Origin: Natranaerobius thermophilus JW/NM-WN-LF
GTDB taxonomy: Bacteria; Bacillota; Natranaerobiia; Natranaerobiales; Natranaerobiaceae
Reading direction: 5' to 3'
DNA length: 64,000 nt
Assembly: GCF_000020005.1 (NCBI RefSeq)
Contig: NC_010718.1
Location: 1,785,695-1,849,694 of the forward strand
Shown here: in pieces, positions 17,233 to 26,173 of the stretch
Numbering within the stretch: position 1 is the stretch's first letter
Layout of the letters: the number at the start of each line of letters is the position of its first letter
The notes under the pieces: model-generated
Told to the model about the DNA's origin: nothing
The model's database searches: none
The model's input: the letters and a program-made list of their open reading frames with translations, nothing else
Translations under genes and position numbers: made by a program

Positions 17233-17581
17233 TTAACTGAGCAGTTCGCCCATCTTATTTAAAATCCGCTTCTCAATTCTAGAAACATAAGAACGAGAAA
17301 TCCCTAGCTTTTCAGCTACTTCTTTTTGGGTTAAAGCTTTCTCATTGGATAATCCAAATCTCCATCTAAGAATTTTTTCCTCTCTAGGTTTTAAGGTTTT
17401 GATAACTCTACGTAATTTGTCCTTGTCTATTGATAAAGTCACTTGATCAATAACCATATTAGAATCAGACCCGAGTATGTCAAGTAAAGTTATCTCATTT
17501 CCCTCTTTATCAACACCTATAGGATCTTGCAAATAAGATTCTGAGCGGTTCTTTTTAGTTGCTCTAAAATGCATTAAAATC
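17233..17581 (-). pseudogene. spoIIIC: 3' half of sigK (SpoIIIC-like), sigma-K regions 3.1-4.2
   Basis: The 3' exon-like half of the mother-cell sigma factor, split by a skin element. It reads from GAG/ATT/TTA just upstream of ATG 17574 (ILMHFRATKKN) through PIGVDKEGNEITLLDIL to the region 4.2 helix-turn-helix LTQKEVAEKLGISRSYVSRIEKR. It lacks regions 1-2 and any good Shine-Dalgarno, so alone it is not expected to make a sigma factor. Joined to 51338-51675 it gives an unbroken 228-codon pro-sigma-K frame. It is not a decayed gene: excision should restore it in the mother cell. Confidence 0.95.
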
Positions 17582-17605
17582 TCCGTTTCAATGACAAGAG
17601 TTTAG
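17560..17605 (-). other. Skin element attachment site, 3' side
   Basis: On the minus strand this junction reads TTGTCATTGAAACGGAGATT, then TTAATGCAT. It shares CATTGAAA-NN-GAGA with the junction at 51.34 kb. The proposed crossover dinucleotide GA is at 17583-17582. The outer half-site is TTAATGCAT (gene side) and the inner half-site is AAACTCTTGTC (element side). Confidence 0.85.
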
Positions 17606-17639
17606 CAAGTCCCAGCTAACCAGTTCCACTTAATCCAGT

Positions 17640-19157
17640 TTAATGGGTATTAATGACTATACTATTTTTATAGATTATGATTTCTCTAATCATGGTTCTA
17701 ATGATTTGCTGTTGATTAATTAAATCTTCTTCATTGTAATTTTTAATCTTTGCAAAAGTCGATGAAATTATATGCTTACTTTGTTTAGATTGATACTGTT
17801 TTTTTATATTCTTCTTATGAGCTTGTAATTCCTTTAATTTTTGACTCAATTTCTTCTCTTTCTGATTGCAGCTTTGCAAATACTCCCTTGCTTCTTGAAT
17901 TGATATGGTATCTTCACCAATTAAATCAAGGAGCTTTTTCTTTTGTTGCTTTGTTTTAGAAAGTTTTGACTCAGTTTCACTTATATCTAGTTCAATATGT
18001 TTATTTTGCCCTTCTAAAACCTCGGATACTTGAGATTTTATTTCATTTAAATCTGTTAACCAGTTAAACACCACTTCTGAAACAACTTTGTCTAACTCAC
18101 TACACGGAATATTCAAACCACAGCCCTGATAGATTCCGGGATTATTCTTTTTATCAGTATAAATAAATACATACTCACCCCAATTCTTAACACGTCTGCC
18201 AGTCATAGTATTATTACATAAACCGCATTTCACTAAACCACTTAACAGATAAAGACGTTTTCCTTGCTTAACCCACTTTCTCCTGGACTGTTTCAGAAGT
18301 TCTTGGGCTTTATAGAATTTGCTCTCTGTAATTATAGCTGGACATTTAATTTCAATCCAATCACTTTGATCCCTTACCTTAGGGCTTATCGACTTAGTTG
18401 CTTTTTGTACTGGTGAGTCCCTTGTAGCTTCCGCTTTCCATTTGTTTTGGTAAAAACTACCAATATAAACTGGGTTTTGCAGGATTTGTTTTACTACTTG
18501 TCTATGCCAAGTTTGCTTGTTTGTTTTAGTCGGAATCCCTTTTTTCGTCAAATAATTTGCAATACCATTGATCCCTAAATTTTGACCCTCAGGCCTTGTA
18601 AATAAATCAAATATTAACTTAACTATCTCACTCTCTTTTTTATTTATCTCCAAACTACGATTATTTTTATTATAATTATAGCCATATACATTATAATCTC
18701 TTAAAACTGAACCTTGTCTGGCTTTTTCTAATCTTCCTCGTTTCATACGTTCAGTAATTTTAGCCTTTTCAAATTCTGAAATTGCTCCTCTTAAACTATA
18801 AAACAAATTCCCTTCTGGGGTTTTTTGATAATAGCCATTAACGAATAATAGCTCCACTCCATGTTCATTAAGTTCTTCAGTAATTATTAGTTGATGCATT
18901 AATTTACGAGATAATCGATCAGGGTCAAAACAGATAACTGCTGTTAAGTTCCCCCTTTCGGAATCATTTCTCAATTTAGATAGAGCAGGACGTTCAAAGA
19001 TTTCACCCGAAATTCCTTCATCAATATATTCCTGAAGTTGATAATTTTGAAGCTCATCCTTGGATAAATACTCCTTACAGGCTCTTAACTGATCTTGAAT
19101 ACTAGTCCCTGTTTTTGCTTGTTCCTCTGTGCTGACTCGAGCATATATCCCGATCAT
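17640..19157 (-). CDS. spoIVCA: SpoIVCA-like large serine recombinase (skin excisase)
   Basis: A 505-residue large serine recombinase. The catalytic domain has Ser9 in IYARVST, the arginine block FDPDRLSRKL and the helix-E-like EFEKAKITERMKRG. The recombinase domain follows, with LGINGIANYL and a C-terminal zinc ribbon (CGLC...) plus coiled coil at about 385-460. ATG 19157 follows GAGGAGG; the longer GTG frame covers that site. It starts inside the small upstream ORF, which suggests coupling. Located 60 nt inside the sigK 3' junction, it is the obvious enzyme for excision. Expected to be sigma-E controlled. Confidence 0.95.
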   Translation of the reverse strand: MIGIYARVSTEEQAKTGTSIQDQLRACKEYLSKDELQNYQLQEYIDEGISGEIFERPALSKLRNDSERGNLTAVICFDPDRLSRKLMHQLIITEELNEHGVELLFVNGYYQKTPEGNLFYSLRGAISEFEKAKITERMKRGRLEKARQGSVLRDYNVYGYNYNKNNRSLEINKKESEIVKLIFDLFTRPEGQNLGINGIANYLTKKGIPTKTNKQTWHRQVVKQILQNPVYIGSFYQNKWKAEATRDSPVQKATKSISPKVRDQSDWIEIKCPAIITESKFYKAQELLKQSRRKWVKQGKRLYLLSGLVKCGLCNNTMTGRRVKNWGEYVFIYTDKKNNPGIYQGCGLNIPCSELDKVVSEVVFNWLTDLNEIKSQVSEVLEGQNKHIELDISETESKLSKTKQQKKKLLDLIGEDTISIQEAREYLQSCNQKEKKLSQKLKELQAHKKNIKKQYQSKQSKHIISSTFAKIKNYNEEDLINQQQIIRTMIREIIIYKNSIVINTH

Positions 19158-19278
19158 TGCTTTTTTCCTCCTCACTAGCTTTTTTTATTAAAAAATTAAT
19201 GCATTTTTGTTTTTGTTCATCAAAATATTCGCCTTTGTTAATAGTTATATTGTTGATAATTGGCCTTTTACTCACCAT
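19102..19278 (-). CDS. Small hypothetical ORF overlapping the recombinase start
   Basis: A 58-codon frame from ATG 19278 with GGGAGGG 5 nt upstream. It runs 56 nt into the recombinase gene in another frame. The peptide (MVSKRPIINNITINKGEYF...) is basic and hydrophilic, with no recognised domain. The spacing suggests a leader ORF coupled to recombinase translation. Its Shine-Dalgarno can pair with CCTCCC in a hairpin. It could instead be chance; conservation in relatives would decide. Confidence 0.4.
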   Translation of the reverse strand: MVSKRPIINNITINKGEYFDEQKQKCINFLIKKASEEEKSNDRDICSSQHRGTSKNRD

Positions 19279-19284
19279 ATAATC

Positions 19285-19301
19285 CCTCCCTTAGTGGGAG
19301 G
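19285..19301 (-). promoter_or_regulatory. Hairpin that can hide the Shine-Dalgarno ahead of the recombinase
   Basis: Minus-strand CCTCCC, loop ACTAA, GGGAGG forms a 6-bp G/C-rich stem that includes the GGGAGGG Shine-Dalgarno of the 58-codon ORF. It could damp translation of the recombinase leader. Confidence 0.4.
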
Positions 19302-19365
19302 TTATGCATTATGGGCTCGTCAGTGGGCCTGTCATATATAGGAAGATGAAGGATTTCCTTAATCT

Positions 19366-19393
19366 ATTGTAGAATGATTTATTTGAATATTAT
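19366..19393 (-). promoter_or_regulatory. Candidate sigma-E promoter for the recombinase
   Basis: On the minus strand, ATAATATT is followed, 17 nt after its first ATA, by TCTACAAT. The sigma-E pattern is ATA-N16-18-CATACANT; the -35 fits and six of eight -10 bases fit. It lies about 90 nt upstream of the small leader ORF. Confidence 0.35.
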
Positions 19394-19435
19394 CAAAATT
19401 TTGCCCTAACTGGTTTATATTAAGGAGGTTTTTTT

Positions 19436-20101
19436 ATGGAGTTTCTAAAGGAACAGTTAGGCGATTTACCTGTAATAAATAAACAATTTTCACAAATCAC
19501 TTCACAAAACAGTGCATTAATTATAGTTGACATGCTAAATGGTTTTTGTAATATGGGAGCTCTTCAAAGTCCTCATAATGACAGCTTAAAAGAACCAATA
19601 GCTAAATTAGTATCTCAGTTTAAAGGACCAATATTATCAGTTCAAGACTCTCATTCAGAGTCAGATGATGAATTCGAAGCTTTTCCACCTCATTGCCTTG
19701 CTGACTCTCATGAATCCCAGCTAGTCGAACCTATTAAATCTCAAATAGAATCACATCATGACTCTGAAGTTTTACCTAAAGCTACATTAAGCCCGTTTTT
19801 TGGGGCTTCAGGTTATACCCAGTGGTTATCGCAAATTTGGGAGAAGGGAGTTACAGATATTTACATAGTAGGTAACTGCACCGATTTATGTGTTTATCAA
19901 ACAGCCATGGGAACTAAGCTCTGGATGTCTGAACAGTCAAAAAAGGCTGATATAAATGTAATTGTAGACATGGTAAACACTTACGATTTACCTAAAGACC
20001 AGACACCAAAAGGTGCTATCCCTCACCCTAGGGAAGTCTTTCATAATGTATTTCTGCATCATTTGGCTTTAAATGGTATCAAATTAATCAAATTGGAATA
20101 A
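19436..20101 (+). CDS. Isochorismatase-family cysteine hydrolase
   Basis: A 221-residue amidase of the nicotinamidase/isochorismatase superfamily. The catalytic triad is visible: Asp in IIVDMLNGF, Lys in LPKATLS and Cys in GNCTDLCVYQTA. The metal or substrate loop PPHCLADSHES and the HPREVF region resemble nicotinamidases. Nicotinamide or another small amide is the likely substrate. It has a strong AAGGAGG Shine-Dalgarno and is transcribed away from the recombinase gene. It is a single-gene unit inside the skin element. Confidence 0.88.
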   Translation: MEFLKEQLGDLPVINKQFSQITSQNSALIIVDMLNGFCNMGALQSPHNDSLKEPIAKLVSQFKGPILSVQDSHSESDDEFEAFPPHCLADSHESQLVEPIKSQIESHHDSEVLPKATLSPFFGASGYTQWLSQIWEKGVTDIYIVGNCTDLCVYQTAMGTKLWMSEQSKKADINVIVDMVNTYDLPKDQTPKGAIPHPREVFHNVFLHHLALNGIKLIKLE

Positions 20102-20181
20102 CCTAGTCCAGCTTTACTAAAAGTCTGTATTAAAGTTCACTGTTGACAACGGTATCTACAACAAAATAAAACAGCGCCAAC

Positions 20182-20214
20182 TAAAAAAGGACCCTGAACA
20201 GGGTCCTTAATTTT
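20182..20214 (-). terminator. Rho-independent terminator after the second slipin gene
   Basis: A 10-bp perfect stem (AAGGACCCTG / CAGGGTCCTT) with a 2-nt AA gap between the arms and a T-run on the minus strand. It also faces the end of the convergent hydrolase gene. Confidence 0.85.
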
Positions 20215-20216
20215 TC

Positions 20217-20996
20217 CTATTTTTCTTCGTTTTCTTCCCCGCCTATTAAATTCATTAAACTAGTAAATTCCATAGGAAAGGGAAAATAAATGGTATTACC
20301 TTTTTCGGCAGACATTTCAAGAGCAGTTCTTAATGACCTTAACGTTAAACCACCTTTTTGTTTAGATAATATATCAGCCGCTTCTGCTAATTCCTTAGCT
20401 GCTTGTTTTTCTCCTTCAGCTTGAATTATAACTGCCCTTCTTCTTCGTTCAGCTTCGGCTTGCCTTCCAATAGACCTTTGAATACTATCTGGGATAGTGA
20501 CATCTTTAATTTCAACGGTAGTGACTTTAATTCCCCAGGGATCAGTAGCCTGATCAATAATCTGTTGCAATTTTTGATTTAACTTTTCTCTTTCTGAAAG
20601 TAATTCATCAAATTCAGCGTCTCCTACCACACTGCGCAATGTAGTTTGAGATAGTTGAATAGTTGCCTCATGAAATCTTTGAACATTAATTACAGCATTT
20701 TTAGGTTCTACCACCCGATAGTACAAAACAGCGTTCACTCTACAAGTTACATTATCTTTAGTAATTACTTCTTGGACCGGCACGTCATAAACTACAGTCC
20801 GTAATGATACTTTTTCGATTCTATCTATAAATGGAATAATAAATATTAAACCAGGTCCTTTTGTTCCTACAAATCTTCCCAGGCGAAAGGTCACTCCTCG
20901 TTCGTACTCAGCGAAAATTCTTACTGCCATGCCAAGTAAAGTTAAGACTAGCAGTAAAACTAAGATTATTGCTAAAAAATTAAGCACTATTATCAT
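20217..20996 (-). CDS. Slipin (stomatin/SPFH family) membrane protein
   Basis: A 259-residue protein with an N-terminal membrane hairpin (about 1-25), then the SPFH domain with [42 protein letters not shown] and TLRSVVG. A coiled-coil rich in Arg/Glu/Ala (QAEAERRRRA) follows. Slipins oligomerise at the membrane and partner with NfeD-type proteases. It is a paralogue of the next gene (strong identity along the whole SPFH domain) but lacks its acidic tail. Recent tandem duplication is likely. Confidence 0.93.
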   Translation of the reverse strand: MIIVLNFLAIILVLLLVLTLLGMAVRIFAEYERGVTFRLGRFVGTKGPGLIFIIPFIDRIEKVSLRTVVYDVPVQEVITKDNVTCRVNAVLYYRVVEPKNAVINVQRFHEATIQLSQTTLRSVVGDAEFDELLSEREKLNQKLQQIIDQATDPWGIKVTTVEIKDVTIPDSIQRSIGRQAEAERRRRAVIIQAEGEKQAAKELAEAADILSKQKGGLTLRSLRTALEMSAEKGNTIYFPFPMEFTSLMNLIGGEENEEK

Positions 20997-21054
20997 CCCC
21001 CTGAGTCCTAAAATTTCCTAATTTTAGTTTGACTTGTTTATTGAGATTTTATTC

Positions 21055-21091
21055 CAAAAAAAGCTAGGAACTTTTCTTCAGTTCCTAGCTT
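21055..21091 (-). terminator. Rho-independent terminator between the two slipin genes
   Basis: An 11-bp stem (AAGCTAGGAAC / GTTCCTAGCTT) with a T-run on the minus strand, so the two slipin genes may be separately transcribed. Confidence 0.8.
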
Positions 21092-21120
21092 TGATTTACC
21101 AACATTATATTTTATTGTTA

Positions 21121-21996
21121 TTATTCATTATCATTTTCCTCTTGTTTTTTCTCATCATGGTGCTCTTCATTTAAACTTTCATTTTCTAAATTATGATCTT
21201 GTTCTGAAGACTCTCGAGCCGAGGATTTATTTATCAATTCATCAAGGTCTATACGTGATAATAAGCCTCCAAATTCCATAGGTAGTGGGAAAAAGATACT
21301 TGAACTTTTTTCTGCAGAAATCTCAGAAGCCGTCCTTAGTGTTCTCAATGTTAAACCGCCTTCTTGTTTAGACAATATATCCGCCGCCCTGGCCAATTGA
21401 ACAGCTGCTTGTCGCTCTCCATCAGCTTGAATAATAACAGCTCTTTTACGCCTTTCTGCTTCTGCCTGGCGAGCAATGGTTCTTTGCATGGCCTCAGGAA
21501 TCATTACGTCTTTAATTTCAACTGTAGTAACTTTAATTCCCCAAGGATCGGTAGCTTCATCTATAATTTTTTGTAGTTTCTGATTGAGCTTTTCCCGTTC
21601 TGATAACAGTTCATCTAAGTCAGCTTCACCTACTACACTTCTTAAGGTTGTTTGAGCTAGTTGAATTGTTGCCTCATGATACCTTTGGACATTGACCACA
21701 GCTTTTTCAGGAGCTACTACCCGGTAATAAAGAACTGCATTAACTTTGCAAGTAACATTATCCCTGGTAATTACTTCTTGCACTGGAACATCGTATACAA
21801 CAGTTCTCAAGGTAACTCGTACTAAACGATCAATTATAGGGATAATTACAATCAGGCCTGGCCCCTTAGTTCCTATAAGTCTACCCAATCGAAATGTTAC
21901 ACCACGCTCGTACTCATTGATAATTTGAATGGCCATGCTTAAAAGGATAATTACTAATAAAGCTCCACCCAGTAATCCAAAGTACTGAGGTAACAT
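21121..21996 (-). CDS. Slipin (stomatin/SPFH family) with acidic C-terminal tail
   Basis: A 291-residue SPFH protein with the same blocks as its neighbour ([48 protein letters not shown]) and an extra Asp/Glu/His-rich tail after residue 255. The tail could mediate an interaction or reflect salt adaptation. The gene directly follows an nfeD homologue on the same strand, the conserved slipin-NfeD pairing. The product should sit in the cytoplasmic membrane as a large ring or raft scaffold. Confidence 0.93.
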   Translation of the reverse strand: MLPQYFGLLGGALLVIILLSMAIQIINEYERGVTFRLGRLIGTKGPGLIVIIPIIDRLVRVTLRTVVYDVPVQEVITRDNVTCKVNAVLYYRVVAPEKAVVNVQRYHEATIQLAQTTLRSVVGEADLDELLSEREKLNQKLQKIIDEATDPWGIKVTTVEIKDVMIPEAMQRTIARQAEAERRKRAVIIQADGERQAAVQLARAADILSKQEGGLTLRTLRTASEISAEKSSSIFFPLPMEFGGLLSRIDLDELINKSSARESSEQDHNLENESLNEEHHDEKKQEENDNE

Positions 21997-22081
21997 AAAC
22001 TCCCCTCCCTAAAAGTTTGTATAATCCGTCATTATTTGGTTTTAAACAAAATTCTGTTATTTACTCAATGTCCGCCCCCTG

Positions 22082-23470
22082 TTACTCCTCAACTTCTTTT
22101 TCCGTCTCCTCTTGGTCACTCCTTTTTGTTTCAGATACCATCAGTTTAATCCCCTCAACTTGTTCTACTATTACATCTCTATTCTTCGCTATAAATTCCT
22201 CATCTTTGCTTTTGGCTCGCCACAATTCACCGCGAATTTTAATATAACCTTCTGGATTCAAATCTTCTGTTGTCCTGCCACGATAACCGATCATTCCATG
22301 CTTTTTGTGTACAGCAGACTGTTTACGTATTTTAAGTAGTTTCATTATAACCAAAGCCAGATAACCTGCAGTTACCAAAGCCATCCCTATGACAGTCATT
22401 TGAAAAGCATCAAACCATGCTTGAGGGAGCATGGGTTCAACTGGCAAGAAGAAGCCACCTATGACTAATGCAATAACACCAACGGTAGTTAATATACCGA
22501 AAGTTGGTGTGAATACCTCAGCTATAAATAAAATTACTGATAATACAATTAAGATAATGCCAAGGGTATTTGCTTCAAACATACCTAGACCAAATAAAGC
22601 CAAAATTAGTGAAAGGACTCCCCCAAGTTCTGGTATAATTGTCCCAGGCATATTGATACCAAAAATAATTCCATAAATACCGATCATAAATAGTATTAAT
22701 GCTATTTGAGGATTGCTGATAAAGTGACTCAACTGTTGGGTAAAAGTCATTTCAGCTTCATCTATCCTGGCGTTTTCAGTTTCTAAGGTGATTTCCTCAC
22801 CTGCTACAGTAACTTCATGACCATGGATAGCGGTTAATAAAGCATCTAAATTTGGTTCATTGAATTCAATTACATTCTTCTCCAAAGCTTCCGATGCATT
22901 CAGAGTTAAATTTTCAGTTACAAATTTCTCGACAACTTCTTCAGGTCGACCCTGTTCCCTGGCAACACTTTTTAAGTGACCGGCCAAAAAATTAATGGTT
23001 TTTTGATCCGCTTCTTGTGTCCCCTCTTCCCCCGGCTGCATAGTCACTGGCATAGCAGCGCCACAAGTGCTTCCCGGTGTCATAGCTGCCACATGCCCAC
23101 TAACTAAAATAAAAGTACCAGCCGAAGCAGCTATGGCTCCTGAAGGACTTACAAAGGTGATTACAGGTATAGGAGAATTAACTATTTTACCCATAATATC
23201 TAAGGTGGCATCAACAAGCCCCCCGGGAGTATTTAGGACTATAATCACCCCGTCATATCCTTGGTTTATGGCATTTTCAATTCCTTGCTCCAGATATTGA
23301 CTAGTGCCTGCTGTAATTGTGTCCTCAACAGTTAATAGTTTATATTTGGGGTCAGAATTGTTTTCTTCACTACTTACAGGCATTTGTATTGCACTTAATA
23401 AAAAAACCAAGATTACCAAAATAGATGTTACTTTTAAAAACCTAAGGTTTTTTTTGGAGCAGACGTCCAT
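22082..23470 (-). CDS. NfeD family membrane serine protease
   Basis: A 462-residue long-form NfeD. It has a signal or anchor segment (about 15-35) and a ClpP-like protease domain with GVIIVLNTPGG and catalytic Ser in AIAASAGT. Four membrane helices (about 235-350) and a C-terminal OB-fold (GMIGYRGRTTEDLNPEGYIKIRGELW) follow. ATG 23470 has GTGAGG 8 nt upstream; the longer GTG frame begins inside that site. NfeD cleaves hydrophobic stomatin C-termini in archaea, and the two slipin genes downstream fit that partnership. Confidence 0.93.
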   Translation of the reverse strand: MDVCSKKNLRFLKVTSILVILVFLLSAIQMPVSSEENNSDPKYKLLTVEDTITAGTSQYLEQGIENAINQGYDGVIIVLNTPGGLVDATLDIMGKIVNSPIPVITFVSPSGAIAASAGTFILVSGHVAAMTPGSTCGAAMPVTMQPGEEGTQEADQKTINFLAGHLKSVAREQGRPEEVVEKFVTENLTLNASEALEKNVIEFNEPNLDALLTAIHGHEVTVAGEEITLETENARIDEAEMTFTQQLSHFISNPQIALILFMIGIYGIIFGINMPGTIIPELGGVLSLILALFGLGMFEANTLGIILIVLSVILFIAEVFTPTFGILTTVGVIALVIGGFFLPVEPMLPQAWFDAFQMTVIGMALVTAGYLALVIMKLLKIRKQSAVHKKHGMIGYRGRTTEDLNPEGYIKIRGELWRAKSKDEEFIAKNRDVIVEQVEGIKLMVSETKRSDQEETEKEVEE

Positions 23471-23506
23471 TGTTTTCACCTCACGAAAACAAAATCTTTC
23501 TTGTAA

Positions 23507-24352
23507 CTAAGCATTAAAGAACACTCCTACTCCTCCAACACCTAAATGAGCACTCAATACACAACCTATTTGATTGATTACAAATTGCTTACAATTTAAC
23601 CTTTCCATTAGCATATTTCTCAACTGCAAAGCTTTATTTTCATCATCAGCATGGGCTATACCAATTGTCTGATGACTTAGATTATCACCTCGTTCATCAA
23701 CTATATCGACAATTCTTCTCAACAAGCGTTTATTCCCTCTTTGCTTTTCCAAAGGTTCAATTTTCCCATCCGTTACATGAAGCACCGGTTTGATTTTTAA
23801 AACAGAACCTAGCCAGGCACTGCTAAGTCTAATCCTACCACCTCGGTACAAATGTTTTAAATCATCTATTGAAAATATATGTTCTACCTTCTTAGTTTGT
23901 TGTTGTATTTTTTGAATGATGTTATGCAAGGAAGCTCCGTTTTCTTTCATGATAGCTGCTCTCTCAACTATCATGCCTTGTGCCAATGATCCAGCCAAAC
24001 TATCTACAGTCGCTACATTTACTTCAGGAAATTTTTCATCCACTTCCTTGGCTATCATTCTGGCAGTTTGATAAGTACCTGATAATTTTGAAGAAAAACC
24101 AATATAGAGACAATCGAATCCCTGAGATGCATAAGTTTCCAACCTTTGATACAATATATTTTGAGGTACTTGGGATGTAAAAACTTCTTTTCCCTCCCTA
24201 ATAGCCTGAAAAATATCTTTAGAATTGATGTCTATACCATCTCTATACTCCCTACCATTTAAATTTATCACAAATGGCAATACATCTATTTTATAACGTT
24301 TAATAATTTTTTCTGGCAAGTCACTAGCACTATCAGTTAGAATTTTAATCAT
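23507..24352 (-). CDS. DegV family fatty-acid-binding protein
   Basis: A 281-residue DegV protein. The N-terminal block KILTDSASDLPEKIIKRYKIDVLPFVINLNGREYRDG, the TSQVP motif and the VDSLAGSLAQG region are diagnostic. DegV proteins bind single fatty acids; in Firmicutes the related FakB delivers them to the FakA kinase for phospholipid synthesis. No fakA is nearby, so FakB function is only possible. It is monocistronic in appearance. Confidence 0.93.
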   Translation of the reverse strand: MIKILTDSASDLPEKIIKRYKIDVLPFVINLNGREYRDGIDINSKDIFQAIREGKEVFTSQVPQNILYQRLETYASQGFDCLYIGFSSKLSGTYQTARMIAKEVDEKFPEVNVATVDSLAGSLAQGMIVERAAIMKENGASLHNIIQKIQQQTKKVEHIFSIDDLKHLYRGGRIRLSSAWLGSVLKIKPVLHVTDGKIEPLEKQRGNKRLLRRIVDIVDERGDNLSHQTIGIAHADDENKALQLRNMLMERLNCKQFVINQIGCVLSAHLGVGGVGVFFNA

Positions 24353-24458
24353 GTCCTCTCCCCTCCCTTATAATTTTTGCATTAATCCTTACATTAATAA
24401 ATTCATAAGCTTAGCGAATTGATATTCTTTAGTTATCAACTTCTAACTTCTACACACT

Positions 24459-26159
24459 TTAATATACCAATTCCTCAGCTATACATAACGGTTTTTTACC
24501 ATCAAATAATTTTAGTCCTTCTATGGAATAATTTACGATATTTTGTTGTTCATCAAATTTTGATATTTGATACCTTTCGGTGATTTTTGGTTCATAAATC
24601 GAAAATTTAGATAAACCTGTTAACTCTTTCATTTTAACTTTTGTTTCTTCAAATCCACCTAACTCATCAACTAATCCTTTGGCTAAAGCTTGTTCCCCAG
24701 TCCAGACTTTACCTTTTGCTATAGGATCTAACTGGGCTTTAGTCATTTTCCTGCCCTCACAAACTCTTTCTAAAAATAGATTGTATGTTCGCATTAATCC
24801 TTCTTGCATTTTTTCCCGTTCTCTATCATTGAAAACTCTATGACTGTAAAACATTTCTCTGCTGTTTCCTCTTACATTGATTTCTCGGTTAATCAATAAT
24901 TTATTTAGTAAATTTGTATTAACTGCCTTACCGGCAACTACACCTATGGATCCAGTAAGTGTAGTGGGGTAGGACACTATATAATCAGCTTGTGATGCCA
25001 CATAATATCCCCCGGATGCTGCTTTTTCACCTAATAAAGCAATTACTGGTTTTTGTCTAGTAATAGACCTTATAGTGTAAGCAATAGACTCAGAAGCCAA
25101 AGCCGAACCGCCTCCTGAATCAATAAATACAATTATCCCCTTAATTTTGGGATTTGCACCCAGTTTCCTTAATTGTTCGGTAATGGTGAGATCGCCAGCA
25201 CGTTCACCAGCAATTAAGGGAATTGGAATGGGAGGATAATTTTGCGGGGCTTTGCTCCTACCATCTATTATCATACCCTCTATTTTTACAAGTCCAACAC
25301 TACCTTTTGACTTTTTAGGTCTAGGTGGATATAGTTTTTTATGAGCACTCTTAAAGTTCTCAATTTTTATTGAGTGTTGTATTTTTTTCGACTCTTTTTT
25401 ATCGAGCGGTTTTAAAAATTTAACTAAATCTTCTTCTCCCAAGATTTTATCTATCAATCCTAATTCAAGGCTTTCGTTATCTGTATAGGGAGCATTATTG
25501 ACTAATTCTTCCATCTCCTGTTTAGTCTTTTTTCTGCCCCAAGATATATTATTAATGAAATTGTCATATATAGAGTTCATAATCCACTGATTCATCTCTC
25601 GGGCTTCTTTAGAAGAGTTAGACCGAATCAGAAAGTCTGAAGCTGTTTTATAAGGACTGATTTTAAAAATATCAAATTCAATGCCCAATTGATTAAGAGC
25701 ATCCTTAAGAAAAAAACTCTCATTGAGAAAACCCAACTCATCAATTTTTCCACCAGGTTGCAAAAATATTTCGTCACAATAACTAGCTAAAAAATAACCA
25801 CTGGTACTATAATTTTTTGCCCAGGAGTATAACTTTTTATTGTTATTTTTCAGGATTTTTAAAGCGTCTATAACTTCATCTAAATAAGTGTATGGTATAT
25901 TAAAATTGGTCTGTTTCAAAACCACACCTGTTAATCTAGGATCGTTACTGATAGTTTTCAATTGTTTTTTTAAATTTAATATTGCCGGAGGGGTTTTAGC
26001 AAATCTTTTTTTTAAAAAATTTTGGGGTTCAGGAAAAAAATTATAATTACCTTCTAACTCGATTATTATGTAATCCGCGGGCCTGGTTAAAGTTCTTTTA
26101 ATAAAAGAACAACCATAATATATCCATCTAAACCCTGAATACACATGGGATAATAACAT
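24459..26159 (-). CDS. sppA: Signal peptide peptidase SppA, long form
   Basis: A 566-residue double-domain SppA (the 67K type, as in E. coli). The first half carries the general-base lysine in ISPYKTASDF; the second half carries the nucleophile serine in EKAASGGYYVAS and the GSGGSA strand. It degrades signal peptides left in the membrane. The N-terminus has a weak anchor. ATG 26159 follows AGAGGTGAT; the longer frame overlaps the next gene's end. Most Firmicutes have the short ~330-residue form, so the long form is a little unusual. Confidence 0.92.
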   Translation of the reverse strand: MLLSHVYSGFRWIYYGCSFIKRTLTRPADYIIIELEGNYNFFPEPQNFLKKRFAKTPPAILNLKKQLKTISNDPRLTGVVLKQTNFNIPYTYLDEVIDALKILKNNNKKLYSWAKNYSTSGYFLASYCDEIFLQPGGKIDELGFLNESFFLKDALNQLGIEFDIFKISPYKTASDFLIRSNSSKEAREMNQWIMNSIYDNFINNISWGRKKTKQEMEELVNNAPYTDNESLELGLIDKILGEEDLVKFLKPLDKKESKKIQHSIKIENFKSAHKKLYPPRPKKSKGSVGLVKIEGMIIDGRSKAPQNYPPIPIPLIAGERAGDLTITEQLRKLGANPKIKGIIVFIDSGGGSALASESIAYTIRSITRQKPVIALLGEKAASGGYYVASQADYIVSYPTTLTGSIGVVAGKAVNTNLLNKLLINREINVRGNSREMFYSHRVFNDREREKMQEGLMRTYNLFLERVCEGRKMTKAQLDPIAKGKVWTGEQALAKGLVDELGGFEETKVKMKELTGLSKFSIYEPKITERYQISKFDEQQNIVNYSIEGLKLFDGKKPLCIAEELVY

Positions 26160-26173
26160 TATATCACCTCTTA

